Below are positions 43,333 through 52,344 of a stretch of DNA of 58,511 bases, in pieces. Both the position numbers and the translations under genes were made by a program. How positions within the stretch are numbered: position 1 is the first letter of the stretch; every line of letters begins with the position of its first letter. The stretch spans positions 1 through 58,511 of the forward strand of contig CADCWN010000219.1 of the NCBI GenBank assembly GCA_902806415.1. The letters are read 5' to 3'. A model generated the notes under the pieces. That model was not told the DNA's origin. It did not search any database and saw only the letters and a program-made list of their open reading frames with translations. Source of the stretch: an uncultured Thermomicrobiales bacterium. Its GTDB lineage: Bacteria > Chloroflexota > Chloroflexia > Thermomicrobiales > CADCWN01.

Positions 43333-45675
43333 ATGAGCAGCGTGAGCAGTGTCGAGGCGTTGCGGTTCGACGAGTCGGTCCAGCCGCTGCCGCGCCCGAC
43401 CGTGCCAGAGGTTGATGCGGTCCTCGGCGTGCCGATCCGCGTCCTCGACCACGGCTTCGTCCGGCTGATCGACTACATGGGCGATGACGCCGCGATCGTC
43501 CAGGCGGCGCGCGTCTCCTACGGCGCGGGGACGAAGAAGCGCAGCGAGGATGCGGCGCTCATCCGCTACCTCCTGCGTCACAAACACACCTCGCCGTTCG
43601 AGATGGTCGAGGTGAAGCTGCACATCAAAGCCCCGATCTTCGTCGCGAGACAATGGGTTCGCCACCGGACCGCCTGCCTCGCGGGCGATTCGATCCTGAG
43701 TTTCGATCTCCCCGGCGCGGAGCGGCGCGGCAAGCGGCAACATCACGGCATGACGATCGAGAAGTTCCACAGGCTGTGGCATGAGGGTACGACGCACCGG
43801 ATCGGGAAGCATAAGCCGTTCTTCACAGACTGCGTGAATATTGGGCAGCGCTACAGCATCCCGGAGCTTGCCCTCCTGGTGGAGCGGCGGGCGGAGGAGC
43901 TGCGGAATATGGCGCGCGATGGTCGTCTGGCCGTCGAGCGCGAAGAGGGGCGGGTCTATATCCGGGGGCAGGCCTGGCATCACTGGGCGCAACGCGCATT
44001 CACCGCCCGGATACCGATGCGCGATCGACTGGCGAAGATGCGCCTGCGAATGTGCGATGAGACGACGGGCGAGATTCGGCATACCGTTGTCACGGACATC
44101 TGGCAGAGTGGCGTGAAGCCTGTCTTCAATGTGACGCTGGAAAATGGCAAAACCCTGAAGATGACGAAGGATCACCGCTGCCTGACCGAGCAGGGATGGC
44201 GGACTCTCGAACAGGCGACCAACTTAAAGCATAACGAACAGGGCGGCGTGACCTGGGACGGTGCTGCGCCCGCGTTCGCAACGAATGGCGTACCGATTCA
44301 CCAGAGCGTCGATTGGCTCAGGGCACAGCGTGCGTCGGGAGCGGATGTGAGCAGGCTTGCCGAGGACGCTGGCGTTTCGTACCATACTATCCGCAAGTGG
44401 CTCCGCATCCATAGTCTGCACTTCACCCCGCAAGAGAAAGCGCGCCTTTCGGGCGCGACGCAGCGCGGTCGCCGCCGGACTCTTGCCCGGCGGATTCTCT
44501 CCACGTCGCATCTCACGGCGATCAAGGCGGCGCGGAGCGGGGCGCGCTCGAACTTCTGGAAGGATGGGATCACGTCGGAGCGTGACAATATCGGACGCTG
44601 GACGGTCGAGCACGCGGCGCGAGTCCATGAGCGTAATAGTTATCGGTGTGCTATTTGTCAAGACAAGAGCAGTCTATGCACACATCACATCGATCCGGTC
44701 TGGCATAATCCTGGGCGCGGGCGGGACGAGACGAACCTGATCAGCTTGTGCGAGCGCTGTCACAAGGATCTTCACCGTCTCAACCTCGAACTTGCTTTCC
44801 TCGATACAGTGCAGTCCGGCGCGACGGTACATGATTTCTGGGAACGGCATCAGGAACGGCGTGAGCGCCCCGTGGGCCGGCGGATGCCGCGACCCGCGCG
44901 TCTCTTCCGCCAATGGTCCAAAGTCGCGCGCATTGAGTACGCCGGCGAGGAAATGACCTACGATCTCTCGGTCGCCGGGCCGTACCATAATTTCGTCGCC
45001 AACGGCTTTATCGTCCACAATAGCGCGAATGAGATCAGCGGGCGCTATTCGATCCTCTCCGATGAGATGTACCTGCCGGACGACACGCAGATTAGTTTCC
45101 AGAGCAGTGATAACAAGCAGGGGCGCAGCGCGACCGAGGTGCCAGATGAGTTGCGCGCCCGGGTGCGCGAGTTGCTGCTGTCGGGGCAGCGCGCGGCATA
45201 CGCGGGCTACCAGGAGTTGATCGACGCGGAGATCGCGCGCGAGCTGGCGCGGATCGCGCTGCCGGTGTCGGTCTACACCGAGTGGTACTGGAAGATGAAT
45301 CTCCACAACCTCTTCCACTTCCTCGCCCTGCGCACCGACGCGCACGCCCAATTCGAGATCCGCATCTACGCTGAGGCGATCTGCCTGATCGCGCAGCGGC
45401 TCGCGCCGGTCGCCTATGGGGCGTTCGTGGATTACAGTCGCGATGCGACCAATCTCTCCGGCCCGGAGCGCGCGATTGTGACGCGCGCGCTGCGCGGCGA
45501 GCCGATCCGCCCGGAGGACTGGGAGCGGATTGGCAAGCGCGAGCGACGGGAATTCGCGCAGAAGTTCGGGCTCGATCTGGAGAGCCTGCCCGGCTCGGTC
45601 GCCGCGACGCGCACACTGAGCGCGACAGGCGGGCAGGGGAACGGCCACGAGCCGGGGAACAACGGGCACGCCTGA
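43333..45675 (+). CDS. thyX: Flavin-dependent thymidylate synthase ThyX with intein
   Basis: 780 residues from the ATG at 43333; an in-frame start at 43249 lies in the promoter region. The N-extein ends VARQWVRHRTA and the C-extein resumes SANEISGRYS, together forming the ThyX motif RHRxxSxNExSxRY. An intein of 449 codons (43675-45021) splits this motif just before its serine. Without it the protein is 331 residues, longer than most ThyX (about 220-250), with extra sequence at both ends. ThyX makes dTMP from dUMP using FAD, NADPH and methylene-tetrahydrofolate. Activity requires splicing, because the insertion destroys the dUMP-binding motif. Confidence 0.94.
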   Translation: MSSVSSVEALRFDESVQPLPRPTVPEVDAVLGVPIRVLDHGFVRLIDYMGDDAAIVQAARVSYGAGTKKRSEDAALIRYLLRHKHTSPFEMVEVKLHIKAPIFVARQWVRHRTACLAGDSILSFDLPGAERRGKRQHHGMTIEKFHRLWHEGTTHRIGKHKPFFTDCVNIGQRYSIPELALLVERRAEELRNMARDGRLAVEREEGRVYIRGQAWHHWAQRAFTARIPMRDRLAKMRLRMCDETTGEIRHTVVTDIWQSGVKPVFNVTLENGKTLKMTKDHRCLTEQGWRTLEQATNLKHNEQGGVTWDGAAPAFATNGVPIHQSVDWLRAQRASGADVSRLAEDAGVSYHTIRKWLRIHSLHFTPQEKARLSGATQRGRRRTLARRILSTSHLTAIKAARSGARSNFWKDGITSERDNIGRWTVEHAARVHERNSYRCAICQDKSSLCTHHIDPVWHNPGRGRDETNLISLCERCHKDLHRLNLELAFLDTVQSGATVHDFWERHQERRERPVGRRMPRPARLFRQWSKVARIEYAGEEMTYDLSVAGPYHNFVANGFIVHNSANEISGRYSILSDEMYLPDDTQISFQSSDNKQGRSATEVPDELRARVRELLLSGQRAAYAGYQELIDAEIARELARIALPVSVYTEWYWKMNLHNLFHFLALRTDAHAQFEIRIYAEAICLIAQRLAPVAYGAFVDYSRDATNLSGPERAIVTRALRGEPIRPEDWERIGKRERREFAQKFGLDLESLPGSVAATRTLSATGGQGNGHEPGNNGHA
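43675..45021 (+). mobile_element. Intein in ThyX with HNH homing endonuclease
   Basis: 449 residues, starting Cys1 in CLAGDSILSFDLPG and ending FVANGFIVHN before Ser+1. Splicing block B reads GKTLKMTKDHRCLT (TxxH) and block F reads EMTYDLSVAGPYHNFVANGF. Between them lies a helix-turn-helix-like stretch (VSRLAEDAGVSYHTIRKWL). An HNH endonuclease domain follows: RCAICQDKSSLCTHHIDPVW and LISLCERCHKDLH, with two CxxC zinc pairs. Base composition in the endonuclease part is visibly less GC-rich than the exteins, supporting later arrival. All residues needed for class 1 splicing appear present (Cys1, His in block B, His-Asn, Ser+1). Confidence 0.92.
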
Positions 45676-45739
45676 GCGTGTGCCGGGGGCGGTTCAGCAC
45701 GAGACAGCGAGGGCTGGTGGCATCAGCCACCGGCCCTCC

Positions 45740-48208
45740 CTATGCTGACTTGGCGGGCGTGAGGGTGAGTCGGTCTGTCGCGGCCTCCTCGACCGCGGCG
45801 TGAGTCCAGAGGAGTGGATGGTAGCGCTCTTCGAGCCAGGGCGCGATCAGATCGTCGTAATGCGAACTCGCGGGGTGGCCGCTCTGGCCGCCGGGATAGC
45901 TGCTGCGGCTGTTGTCCCAGTCGGTCGGGTCGCAGATCAGGCGGTACGATGGCGCGGTGTACGACTCGACCCCGGCCGGGCTTGTTGCCAGGCTGCCCAT
46001 GCAAACCGTGTTGAGATCGCCCCCCGTGGGGAACGGCCCGCGATTAAGCAAGGCGCGCAGGGGGCGGAGCGCGCCGAGCGGATGGCGCAACGTCAGCCGG
46101 TGGGCGTGGCCGTAGCGCCATCGGGTCGGATCGTCGCCCCAGGTCGCGCGCAACTCCGCGAGCGTCGCCGACCAGGCATCGCGCAGGATCGCCTCCGGGG
46201 TGTCGCCGGGCGCGAGCCAGGAGGGGTCGCCGCCCGCGAAGAGGCCGAGGACGCGCGGCAAGGTGCGCTGGAGGAAGGTGCGACCGGGCAGGCTGGCTAA
46301 GACGCCGAGTCCCGTGACCGTGGCGAGCGGCCTGTTCACCCCCCTGTGGGCGCGATCGAGCAGTTGGTCGGTGAGGATCGCGGCGATCAGTCCCGCGACG
46401 CTGTCGGCAGTGAGCAGGCCATCCCAGGCGGCGAGGATATCGCGCGCGAGGGCCGCGAACTCGTCGCCGGGCGCGAGCGGCAGCCGCCCGGCGCGCGCGA
46501 GGCCCGCGAGCGCCCGACCGGGCGCGCTCTGGCGATCGGCGTGGAGGCGGGCGAACGACGTGGCGTCGTGGCGCGGCACACGCCCGAGTGCTTCGCGGAT
46601 CCGCGCGGCGCGATAGCCGGGGAGCCACTCGCCCGGCAACGGATGGGGGAACTCGTCGCCGACGATCCGATTATTGGCCGTGACGATCCAACCTTCGGCG
46701 GGATCGAGCGCGTGCGGATTCTCCTCCGGCGGGATCGCCTCCGTCCATTCCCACTCGCCGGTCCAGCCGGGGACCGGCACCCGACCGTCGCCTTGCGCCC
46801 GGATCGGAATAACCCCGCCGAGCGCGTAGCCGATATGCCCATCCACATCGGCGTAGACGAAATTCTGGGGCGGCACTGTCCACTCGCTGAGAGCGGCCCG
46901 GAAAGTCGCCCAATTGTGCGCGCGGTTGACGGCGAGGATCGCGCGTTGGATACCCCCCGGTTTCAGCGCCGTCCAGCGCAGCGCCAGCGCCTCCCCGGAT
47001 TCGTCGCTCACCGCATCCTCGCGTGGCACGAGCGGCGAGACGATCGGGCCGTGGCGGGTGATCCGCACCGGCAGCGTCTCGACCCGGCGGCGACCGCCCA
47101 GCGGGCGCTCCCGCACGGCGATCTCCTCATGGACAAGCGCGGCTTCCTCCCACGCGCCGCGAAACTCGTAGCGTAAACCGGTCGGGTCGGCGGGGTCGAA
47201 TCGCTCGATGTAGAGATCCTGGACGTCGTTCATCCCGTTGGTGACGCCCCAGGCAATCCGCGCGTTGTGGCCGATGATGACGCCCGCCGCGCCGGGGATA
47301 CTCGCCCCGGCGACCGCATAGTCGCCGCCGACGAGATGGTTCTCGTACCAGAGGGCGGGCAGCTGGAGGGCGAGGTGCGGATCGTTCGCCAGGAGCGGCC
47401 CGCCGCTCGTCGTGCGCCCGCCGCCGACGACCCAGGCGTTGCTCCCCGGCGCGTCCCCGCGCCCGCCCGCGAACGGGTCGGGTGCCGCCGCCGCGCGGAG
47501 TGCTTCGGTGCCGAGTTCGGGCGCGTAGTCGGCATCCTGCGGGATGGCGAACGGCTGGTCGGCGGGATAGGCGGGGTCGAGCTTGGCGGCGCGCTCGGCC
47601 CCGAGCGCCGCGACGATCCGCGCGCGGACGATCTCGATCGTCCAGTTCATCGACAAGTTGAGGGCCAGAACCTTGCCGAAGGCGAAGAGATCGGCGGGCT
47701 CCCACGGGCGCGGGCGGTAACGCAGGAGGCTGAATTCGAGCGGTAGGCGGCGCGCGTTATCCGCGAGGAAAGCATTGATCCCCGCACAGTATGCCCCGAT
47801 CGTCTCGCGCTCCTCCGACGACATCGCCGCCTCCTCCTCGCGCGCGACCCGCCCGAAGCCGAGTGTGCGCAGGAAACGGTCGGATTCCAGCGCGACCGGC
47901 CCGAGGATCTCGGCGAGTTGGCCCAATCCTGTGCGGCGTTGCAGTTCCATCTGCCAGAGGCGGTCCTGCGCATGGACATAGCCCTGGGCGAAGAAGAGAT
48001 CGGCGTTGCTCCGGGCGTAGATATGCGGCACGCCCCAACGGTCGCGCAGGATCTCCACCGGTTCGCCCAACCCCTCGACCGCCAGTATCCCCGCCGTGCG
48101 CGGCAGCGGCTTGCGCAGCGCCGACGCGAGGATTGCGGCACTCGCCCCCGCCACGCCCGCCGTCACACCCGCCGCTATCCCCGCGATTTTCCCAGCTGTC
48201 GTCGCCAC
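45740..48208 (-). CDS. Penicillin acylase-family N-terminal nucleophile hydrolase
   Basis: 822 residues from a GTG at 48208. An N-terminal hydrophobic stretch (KIAGIAAGVTAGVAGASAAI) serves as signal or anchor. The alpha chain contains DRWGVPHIYARSNADLFFAQ and GYVHAQDRLWQMEL. The processing site and new N-terminus is GDAPGSNAWVVGGG, with Ser as nucleophile. It is followed by LLANDPHLALQLPALWYENH, the usual N-D-P-H-L motif. Such enzymes cleave amides of acylated amino acids, antibiotics or quorum-sensing acyl-homoserine lactones. The true substrate is unknown. Confidence 0.93.
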   Translation of the reverse strand: MATTAGKIAGIAAGVTAGVAGASAAILASALRKPLPRTAGILAVEGLGEPVEILRDRWGVPHIYARSNADLFFAQGYVHAQDRLWQMELQRRTGLGQLAEILGPVALESDRFLRTLGFGRVAREEEAAMSSEERETIGAYCAGINAFLADNARRLPLEFSLLRYRPRPWEPADLFAFGKVLALNLSMNWTIEIVRARIVAALGAERAAKLDPAYPADQPFAIPQDADYAPELGTEALRAAAAPDPFAGGRGDAPGSNAWVVGGGRTTSGGPLLANDPHLALQLPALWYENHLVGGDYAVAGASIPGAAGVIIGHNARIAWGVTNGMNDVQDLYIERFDPADPTGLRYEFRGAWEEAALVHEEIAVRERPLGGRRRVETLPVRITRHGPIVSPLVPREDAVSDESGEALALRWTALKPGGIQRAILAVNRAHNWATFRAALSEWTVPPQNFVYADVDGHIGYALGGVIPIRAQGDGRVPVPGWTGEWEWTEAIPPEENPHALDPAEGWIVTANNRIVGDEFPHPLPGEWLPGYRAARIREALGRVPRHDATSFARLHADRQSAPGRALAGLARAGRLPLAPGDEFAALARDILAAWDGLLTADSVAGLIAAILTDQLLDRAHRGVNRPLATVTGLGVLASLPGRTFLQRTLPRVLGLFAGGDPSWLAPGDTPEAILRDAWSATLAELRATWGDDPTRWRYGHAHRLTLRHPLGALRPLRALLNRGPFPTGGDLNTVCMGSLATSPAGVESYTAPSYRLICDPTDWDNSRSSYPGGQSGHPASSHYDDLIAPWLEERYHPLLWTHAAVEEAATDRLTLTPAKSA

Positions 48209-48896
48209 CCTATTCCTCTCGCGCTCCTAGTTTGTCGCAACATGCGGCCAAACAAAGAGAGCCTAACACGGCGAAAGTGGCATTTCCAAGGATTGCAGCG
48301 CATCGATACCGATAGTGGGTGTGGGGCCATCGTGCGCCGGGCGTCGCGCGATTGTACGAAAGGACGAGTCGGCCTCCCCCGAATAGCCGACACCGGGACC
48401 GCCCAACTTTCGCCCCCTCCCCCCGCCGCCCGCCCGATGTGCGCGCGGCGCTGCCGCCCTACACTATGAGTAATGAAGCGCCGCCGCGAAGGAGACGACG
48501 GAGACGGCAGCGGGGCGGGCGACAGGTAATGACCGGGCGAACGGAGTAGGGCGACGATAAGCGGCAATCTTTGGGAGCGGTAATAGACCCGATCCGGCAA
48601 CTTTCGGTGGCGGTTTTTCTCCGAATTATGGCCTTGCGGTAGCGACAATGCCCGGCCCGGTTTGGGTCGGGTGCGGTGGGGACACAATGGGGTGGCCACG
48701 CCGAGGCGAAATGAGACGGCAATGGGCGACCTTTTGCCACGGTAATCCACGATGCGCGACGAAATATTCTATGCGAGGGGTAACGCGGCGCGGGCTTTCC
48801 GCCGCCGCGTTCCACGTAAGGGGCGTTTTTGTCCCCGCTTGATGCGTGTCAGAGGAAATGGGACGCCATTTTTTGCAGATTGTCCGGGAGGCGACG
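48209..48896. other. Gene-poor spacer of about 690 bp
   Basis: No frame here resembles a protein. The stretch has several short T-runs set in GC-rich sequence (near 48613, 48730, 48826 and 48870) and none of the usual hairpins. It lies upstream of two tiny membrane-protein genes and upstream of the divergently transcribed acylase. It could carry a small RNA or long leaders, but nothing is recognisable. Confidence 0.4.
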
Positions 48897-49058
48897 ATGT
48901 CGGTGCCATTTGCTTTACCGTTGCTGTTACTCGCGTTAGGCTGGCTGCTGCTATTCGCCTGCGCTCGCTCGCTCGACCGGCATTATCCGCGCCTCGCGCG
49001 GCAGCAATTCCCGATGACTCCTGACTTTGGCGATCGAAGCACGACGAGCCAGCGCTAG
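48897..49058 (+). CDS. Small single-span membrane protein (hypothetical)
   Basis: 53 residues from the ATG at 48897 with GGGAGG five bases upstream. VPFALPLLLLALGWLLLFAC is a clear transmembrane helix, followed by a basic, hydrophilic tail (RSLDRHYPRLARQQFP). An in-frame start at 48846 lacks a site. I do not recognise a family. The good ribosome-binding site and single helix favour a real gene, but the frame is short. Confidence 0.45.
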   Translation: MSVPFALPLLLLALGWLLLFACARSLDRHYPRLARQQFPMTPDFGDRSTTSQR

Positions 49059-49198
49059 CGCTGCCCTCGCGCGCCGGGCCTGCTCGTCAGCAGGGTACCG
49101 AAAGGGGATCAGGTTGGCGGGATCAAGCGGGAACGGCACGCACGGCTCGTAATGAGGTCAAGGCGGCGTAGGGCGGTAACGCGGTCCTGTCTCAGCGA

Positions 49199-49205
49199 GT
49201 ATAAT
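49199..49205 (+). promoter_or_regulatory. TATAAT box next to a start codon
   Basis: A perfect TATAAT (49200-49205) sits six bases before the ATG at 49212, so transcription would begin at or very near the A of that ATG, as in leaderless mRNAs. No convincing -35 was found. Confidence 0.45.
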
Positions 49206-49211
49206 GGTGCC

Positions 49212-49412
49212 ATGGAAGCACCGCTGACGACGCTGATTTTCCTCTACCTGGCGATGGGCGGCCTGGCCGCCGGATTGCTAGAGTTCGGCGTGGGCGCCAT
49301 GCTCTGGGCCGAGGAGAAATTCTTGATCGCCTTCGGTTTCGTCGCGGCGATGTGCGGTTTGTACGTCGGCCTGCGCCTGCTCTCAATGATCCTTGACGGA
49401 ATCCCCGCCTAA
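49212..49412 (+). CDS. Small two-helix membrane protein (hypothetical)
   Basis: 66 residues from the ATG at 49212. Two transmembrane segments are clear: LTTLIFLYLAMGGLAAGLLE and LIAFGFVAAMCGLYVGLRLL, joined by GVGAMLWAEEKF. A longer frame to 49152 adds a basic, unlikely N-terminus that includes the TATAAT box. No ribosome-binding site precedes the ATG; the -10 box six bases upstream suggests a leaderless transcript. The function is unknown. Confidence 0.55.
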   Translation: MEAPLTTLIFLYLAMGGLAAGLLEFGVGAMLWAEEKFLIAFGFVAAMCGLYVGLRLLSMILDGIPA

Positions 49413-49516
49413 CCCGCACACCTACATGACATAATATCCTGCCCCTGCTGTCCGCTACTCTCCCTGTCGGACTTGCTAAGGCACGTCATTTTGCGATCGG
49501 TGCCTTGCTCATGCCA

Positions 49517-50842
49517 TTAGTAGCGCGTCGTGAGGATCCAGATACCGTCGTCGGTGGCGACGTAGAGGGTGCTGGTCGTGCGCGTGGTCGTGATCGCGAA
49601 GTCCTGCACCGCGCGCCCTTCGAGGTCCGCACCGGTCCGTCTCCAGCTTGCGCCACCATCGCGGCTGCGGAAGACCCCGATCCCGGGCGTCTTGCCGGAG
49701 CCGGTGCCGAGCCAGAGGGTACTCGGTTGGCTCGGATCGATGATCATCGCGCTGGTGAGGCGGAAACCCTCGGGGCTATTCGTCGGTGCGCTGGGCGGGG
49801 CGGTCGTTTCCAGGCCCTCATCCTCCAGGAGCGACCATTTCGCGCCGCCGTTGGTCGTGCGGAAGACGCCGACGAGGGTGGAGAGGAAGACCGCGTCGCT
49901 ATTGCCCGGCTCGATGACGAGGGCGAACGGCCCGAAGACCGCGGCGCTCGGGGTGACCTCTTGCCAGGTCGCGCCAGCGTTGATCGTGCGCCGGACCCTG
50001 ACCGTGCCGCCCTCGCTGGCGAAGGCGACGTAGAGAATCTGCGGCGAGCTCGGGGCGAGCGCCAGCAGGGTGGGCGTGTAACCGGCGACCGCCGCGCCGC
50101 CCAATGGCTCCCATGCGGCCCCGCCATTCGTGCTGCGTTGCACGCCGCTGCAATCGGTCGCGTAGAGTTTTCTCGCGTCGAGCGGATCGACGGCGAGGCT
50201 GCCGATATTTTCGCCGATCGCGCGCCAACTCCCCCCACCATTGGTCGTCGCGAAGCCGGGTAACTCACCGCCCTTACCACAACCCTGGCTGACGCCGACG
50301 TAGACGACCTCGGGATCACTCGGGGCGATGACGATCGTCGAGACATACGGCGCTTCCTCGGCGGTGCGTACGACCTGCCAATTCTTCCCGCCGTCGGTCG
50401 AGCGCCAGACCCCCTTGCCCCCGGCATAGATTGTCCTGGAGTCGGCCCCACCGACCACGACTGTCGTCAGCGCCTCGCCTTCCAGTCCGCCGCGCGCGAA
50501 TGCGGGCTGTGTGCCGAATGTAATCGTCGCGCTCGCCCTGGCTGTGCCGACCGTCCCGCGAGCGGCGCGAGTCACCGTAGCCGCCGCCGGCACGGTAGCG
50601 CGCGGGGCGACGGTGGCAGTCGGACGGACGGGCGTGGCGGCTTGCGTCGGCTGGCGATTAACGGTAGTGGGCGTGACGGACACGGTCGGTGCTGGCCCCG
50701 ACGCGACCGTCGGGATCGTGGGGGCGGTGGTCGCGGTCGGGGCGGCGCTGCACGCCGCGAGGCATACCAGGAGCGTCAGTAGCGCCAACCAGGGTGCGGG
50801 CGCGGTCCTGGCGCGATGAGCGGGGACACGGGGGTGCGGCAT
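49517..50842 (-). CDS. Secreted lipoprotein with BNR/sialidase-type repeats
   Basis: 441 residues from the ATG at 50842 with GGGAGG upstream. The N-terminus ends in a lipobox (LLTLLVCLAACSAAP). It is followed by a Thr/Pro/Ala-rich linker of about 80 residues. The rest forms a beta-propeller with Asp-box-like repeats: VWRSTDGGKNWQVV, FATTNGGGSWRAIG, VQRSTNGGAAWEPLG, VFRTTNGGAKWSLL and VFRSRDGGASWRRTG. Such propellers (VPS10/YCF48-like or BNR) bind ligands or other proteins at the surface; sialidase catalytic residues were not seen. Function unknown. Confidence 0.85.
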   Translation of the reverse strand: MPHPRVPAHRARTAPAPWLALLTLLVCLAACSAAPTATTAPTIPTVASGPAPTVSVTPTTVNRQPTQAATPVRPTATVAPRATVPAAATVTRAARGTVGTARASATITFGTQPAFARGGLEGEALTTVVVGGADSRTIYAGGKGVWRSTDGGKNWQVVRTAEEAPYVSTIVIAPSDPEVVYVGVSQGCGKGGELPGFATTNGGGSWRAIGENIGSLAVDPLDARKLYATDCSGVQRSTNGGAAWEPLGGAAVAGYTPTLLALAPSSPQILYVAFASEGGTVRVRRTINAGATWQEVTPSAAVFGPFALVIEPGNSDAVFLSTLVGVFRTTNGGAKWSLLEDEGLETTAPPSAPTNSPEGFRLTSAMIIDPSQPSTLWLGTGSGKTPGIGVFRSRDGGASWRRTGADLEGRAVQDFAITTTRTTSTLYVATDDGIWILTTRY

Positions 50843-50992
50843 CGATCCTCCCGGGAGGCGCGCGGCTACGAGAAGCCACGATGGCGCGCGATCACTACCA
50901 TCATCAATGAGGATAGCTGATCGGTGACCCGGCGGCATAGCCAAAAGGTCCGCAATGGGCGCGATCATTGCTGCCAAGCGCGGGAGATGCAC

Positions 50993-52177
50993 TCAGGTGG
51001 CGTGCGTCGGCAAAGGGCGACCGTCGCGACCGGTGAGCACGAACGTCGCGTGTGGGCGCTCGATGGTGAGCGCGGCGGTCGGCGGGGTGCCGACACCGCG
51101 CGGGATGACGAGGACGCGGAGATCGCCGAGTCGCGGGCGACCGAGCGCGGCCCAGTGTGCCAGGTGGGCGCGGAGGCGTTCGTAGGCGACCGGCGATCCG
51201 AAGCAAGTGATCGCGGCGCTATGCCAGCCGGGAAGGGTGCAGCCGCTCATGGCGACCGTATCGAGGAGCGCCTGACGGCCCCCGGCGGGATCGGGGTGGC
51301 CGTCGGCGGTGCGCCGAGAGAGCCCGGCCAGCGGCTCGCCGATGAAGGCGAGGAAGAGTTGTGCCTCGGCTGTCTCGGCGGGCAACGCGACCTCCTCGGT
51401 CGGCTGGGCCAGGAGTGCCAGGAGGCGCGCCGGATCGAGGCGCGGGCCGGGTTCGCAGGCGACATCCCACCCGTCGAGCGTCAGGAATTGCTCGGCGCTG
51501 GCGAAGGTCCCGCGCAGGCGGATGAAGCCGCAGGGGCTCAACGATTCGCTGATCAGGGTGCCGTTCGGCAGGAGGCGGAAGGCGATCGAGAACATGCCGG
51601 GGCCGAGGCTGAGCGGGAGGACCAGCAGGCTATCGGGGCGAAGTTGCTCGCGCCAGGCGGGGAGGAGGTCGGACGCGCCGACCGTGAGGATGATCCGGTC
51701 GTAGGGCGCGTCGGCGGCGTGGCCGTATCCGCCATCCCCGAGGACGACCCGCACATCGGGGTAGCCGACGGCGGCGGTCTGCGCGCGCGCCGCCGCCACG
51801 ATATCGTCATCGACATCGATCGTCGTCACGCGCCCATCTGGGCCGACGAGGTGACGGATCAGGGCGGCGTTGTAGCCGGTGCCAGCACCGATCTCGAGGA
51901 CGCGCTGGCGGGGTTCGAGGAGGAGTTGCCCGAGCATGATCGCCATCATCGCCGGTTGCGACGAGGAACTGAGGCTCAGGCCATCCTGCTCCTTGGTGAT
52001 GATCGCCTGATCGCCATAGACCCGCTCGGGCGCGACGCCGGGGAGGAAGAGGTGGCGTGGCACCGCGGCGAATGCCTCGGCGATCCGCGCGTCGGTGATG
52101 ACCCCCCGGCGCTGCAAACCTTCGATCAGGGCGTGGCGCAGTGTCGCGAGATGGGCGTCGGTGGCGTCGTTGGTCAT
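50993..52177 (-). CDS. Protein-L-isoaspartate O-methyltransferase, long form
   Basis: 394 residues from the ATG at 52177 with GGGAGG upstream. Residues about 1-200 are a PCMT domain: RHLFLPGVAPERVYGDQAII, SQPAMMAIMLGQLLL, VLEIGAGTGYNAALI (SAM-binding) and ILTVGASDLLPAWREQL. The 190-residue C-terminal extension is not needed for the core activity and occurs in actinobacterial-type PCMTs. The enzyme repairs isoaspartate in aged proteins or, in related biosynthetic clusters, forms aspartimide in peptides; no peptide gene was seen here. Confidence 0.9.
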   Translation of the reverse strand: MTNDATDAHLATLRHALIEGLQRRGVITDARIAEAFAAVPRHLFLPGVAPERVYGDQAIITKEQDGLSLSSSSQPAMMAIMLGQLLLEPRQRVLEIGAGTGYNAALIRHLVGPDGRVTTIDVDDDIVAAARAQTAAVGYPDVRVVLGDGGYGHAADAPYDRIILTVGASDLLPAWREQLRPDSLLVLPLSLGPGMFSIAFRLLPNGTLISESLSPCGFIRLRGTFASAEQFLTLDGWDVACEPGPRLDPARLLALLAQPTEEVALPAETAEAQLFLAFIGEPLAGLSRRTADGHPDPAGGRQALLDTVAMSGCTLPGWHSAAITCFGSPVAYERLRAHLAHWAALGRPRLGDLRVLVIPRGVGTPPTAALTIERPHATFVLTGRDGRPLPTHAT

Positions 52178-52280
52178 GATCCTCCCTCATGCAATCGGAG
52201 TCTTGTGCGGGGGAGGGTAGCACGGCGCGTGCCGAGAGGTAGGCGGATGGCCCTCACCCCCGCCTCGCTGTGCTCGGCAC

Positions 52281-52308
52281 CCCCCTCTCCCAACGCTGGG
52301 AGAGGGGG
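52281..52308 (-). terminator. 11-bp hairpin after homoserine dehydrogenase
   Basis: ccccctctccc and its reverse complement around 6 bases, about 37 bases past the hom stop. It belongs to a common type of intergenic inverted repeat. No T-run follows. Confidence 0.5.
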
Positions 52309-52344
52309 CAAGGGCGTTGCGACCGAGGGGACTCCTTGTGGGGG

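Noticed and set aside
48752-49024. 90-codon plus-strand frame overlapping the small membrane-protein gene
   Set aside because: Arg-rich, no family resemblance, no ribosome-binding site; the alternative frame at 48897 encodes a clear membrane helix.
49517-50842. BNR-repeat lipoprotein as an active sialidase
   Set aside because: The Asp-box-like repeats are present, but the catalytic arginine triad and FRIP motif were not found.
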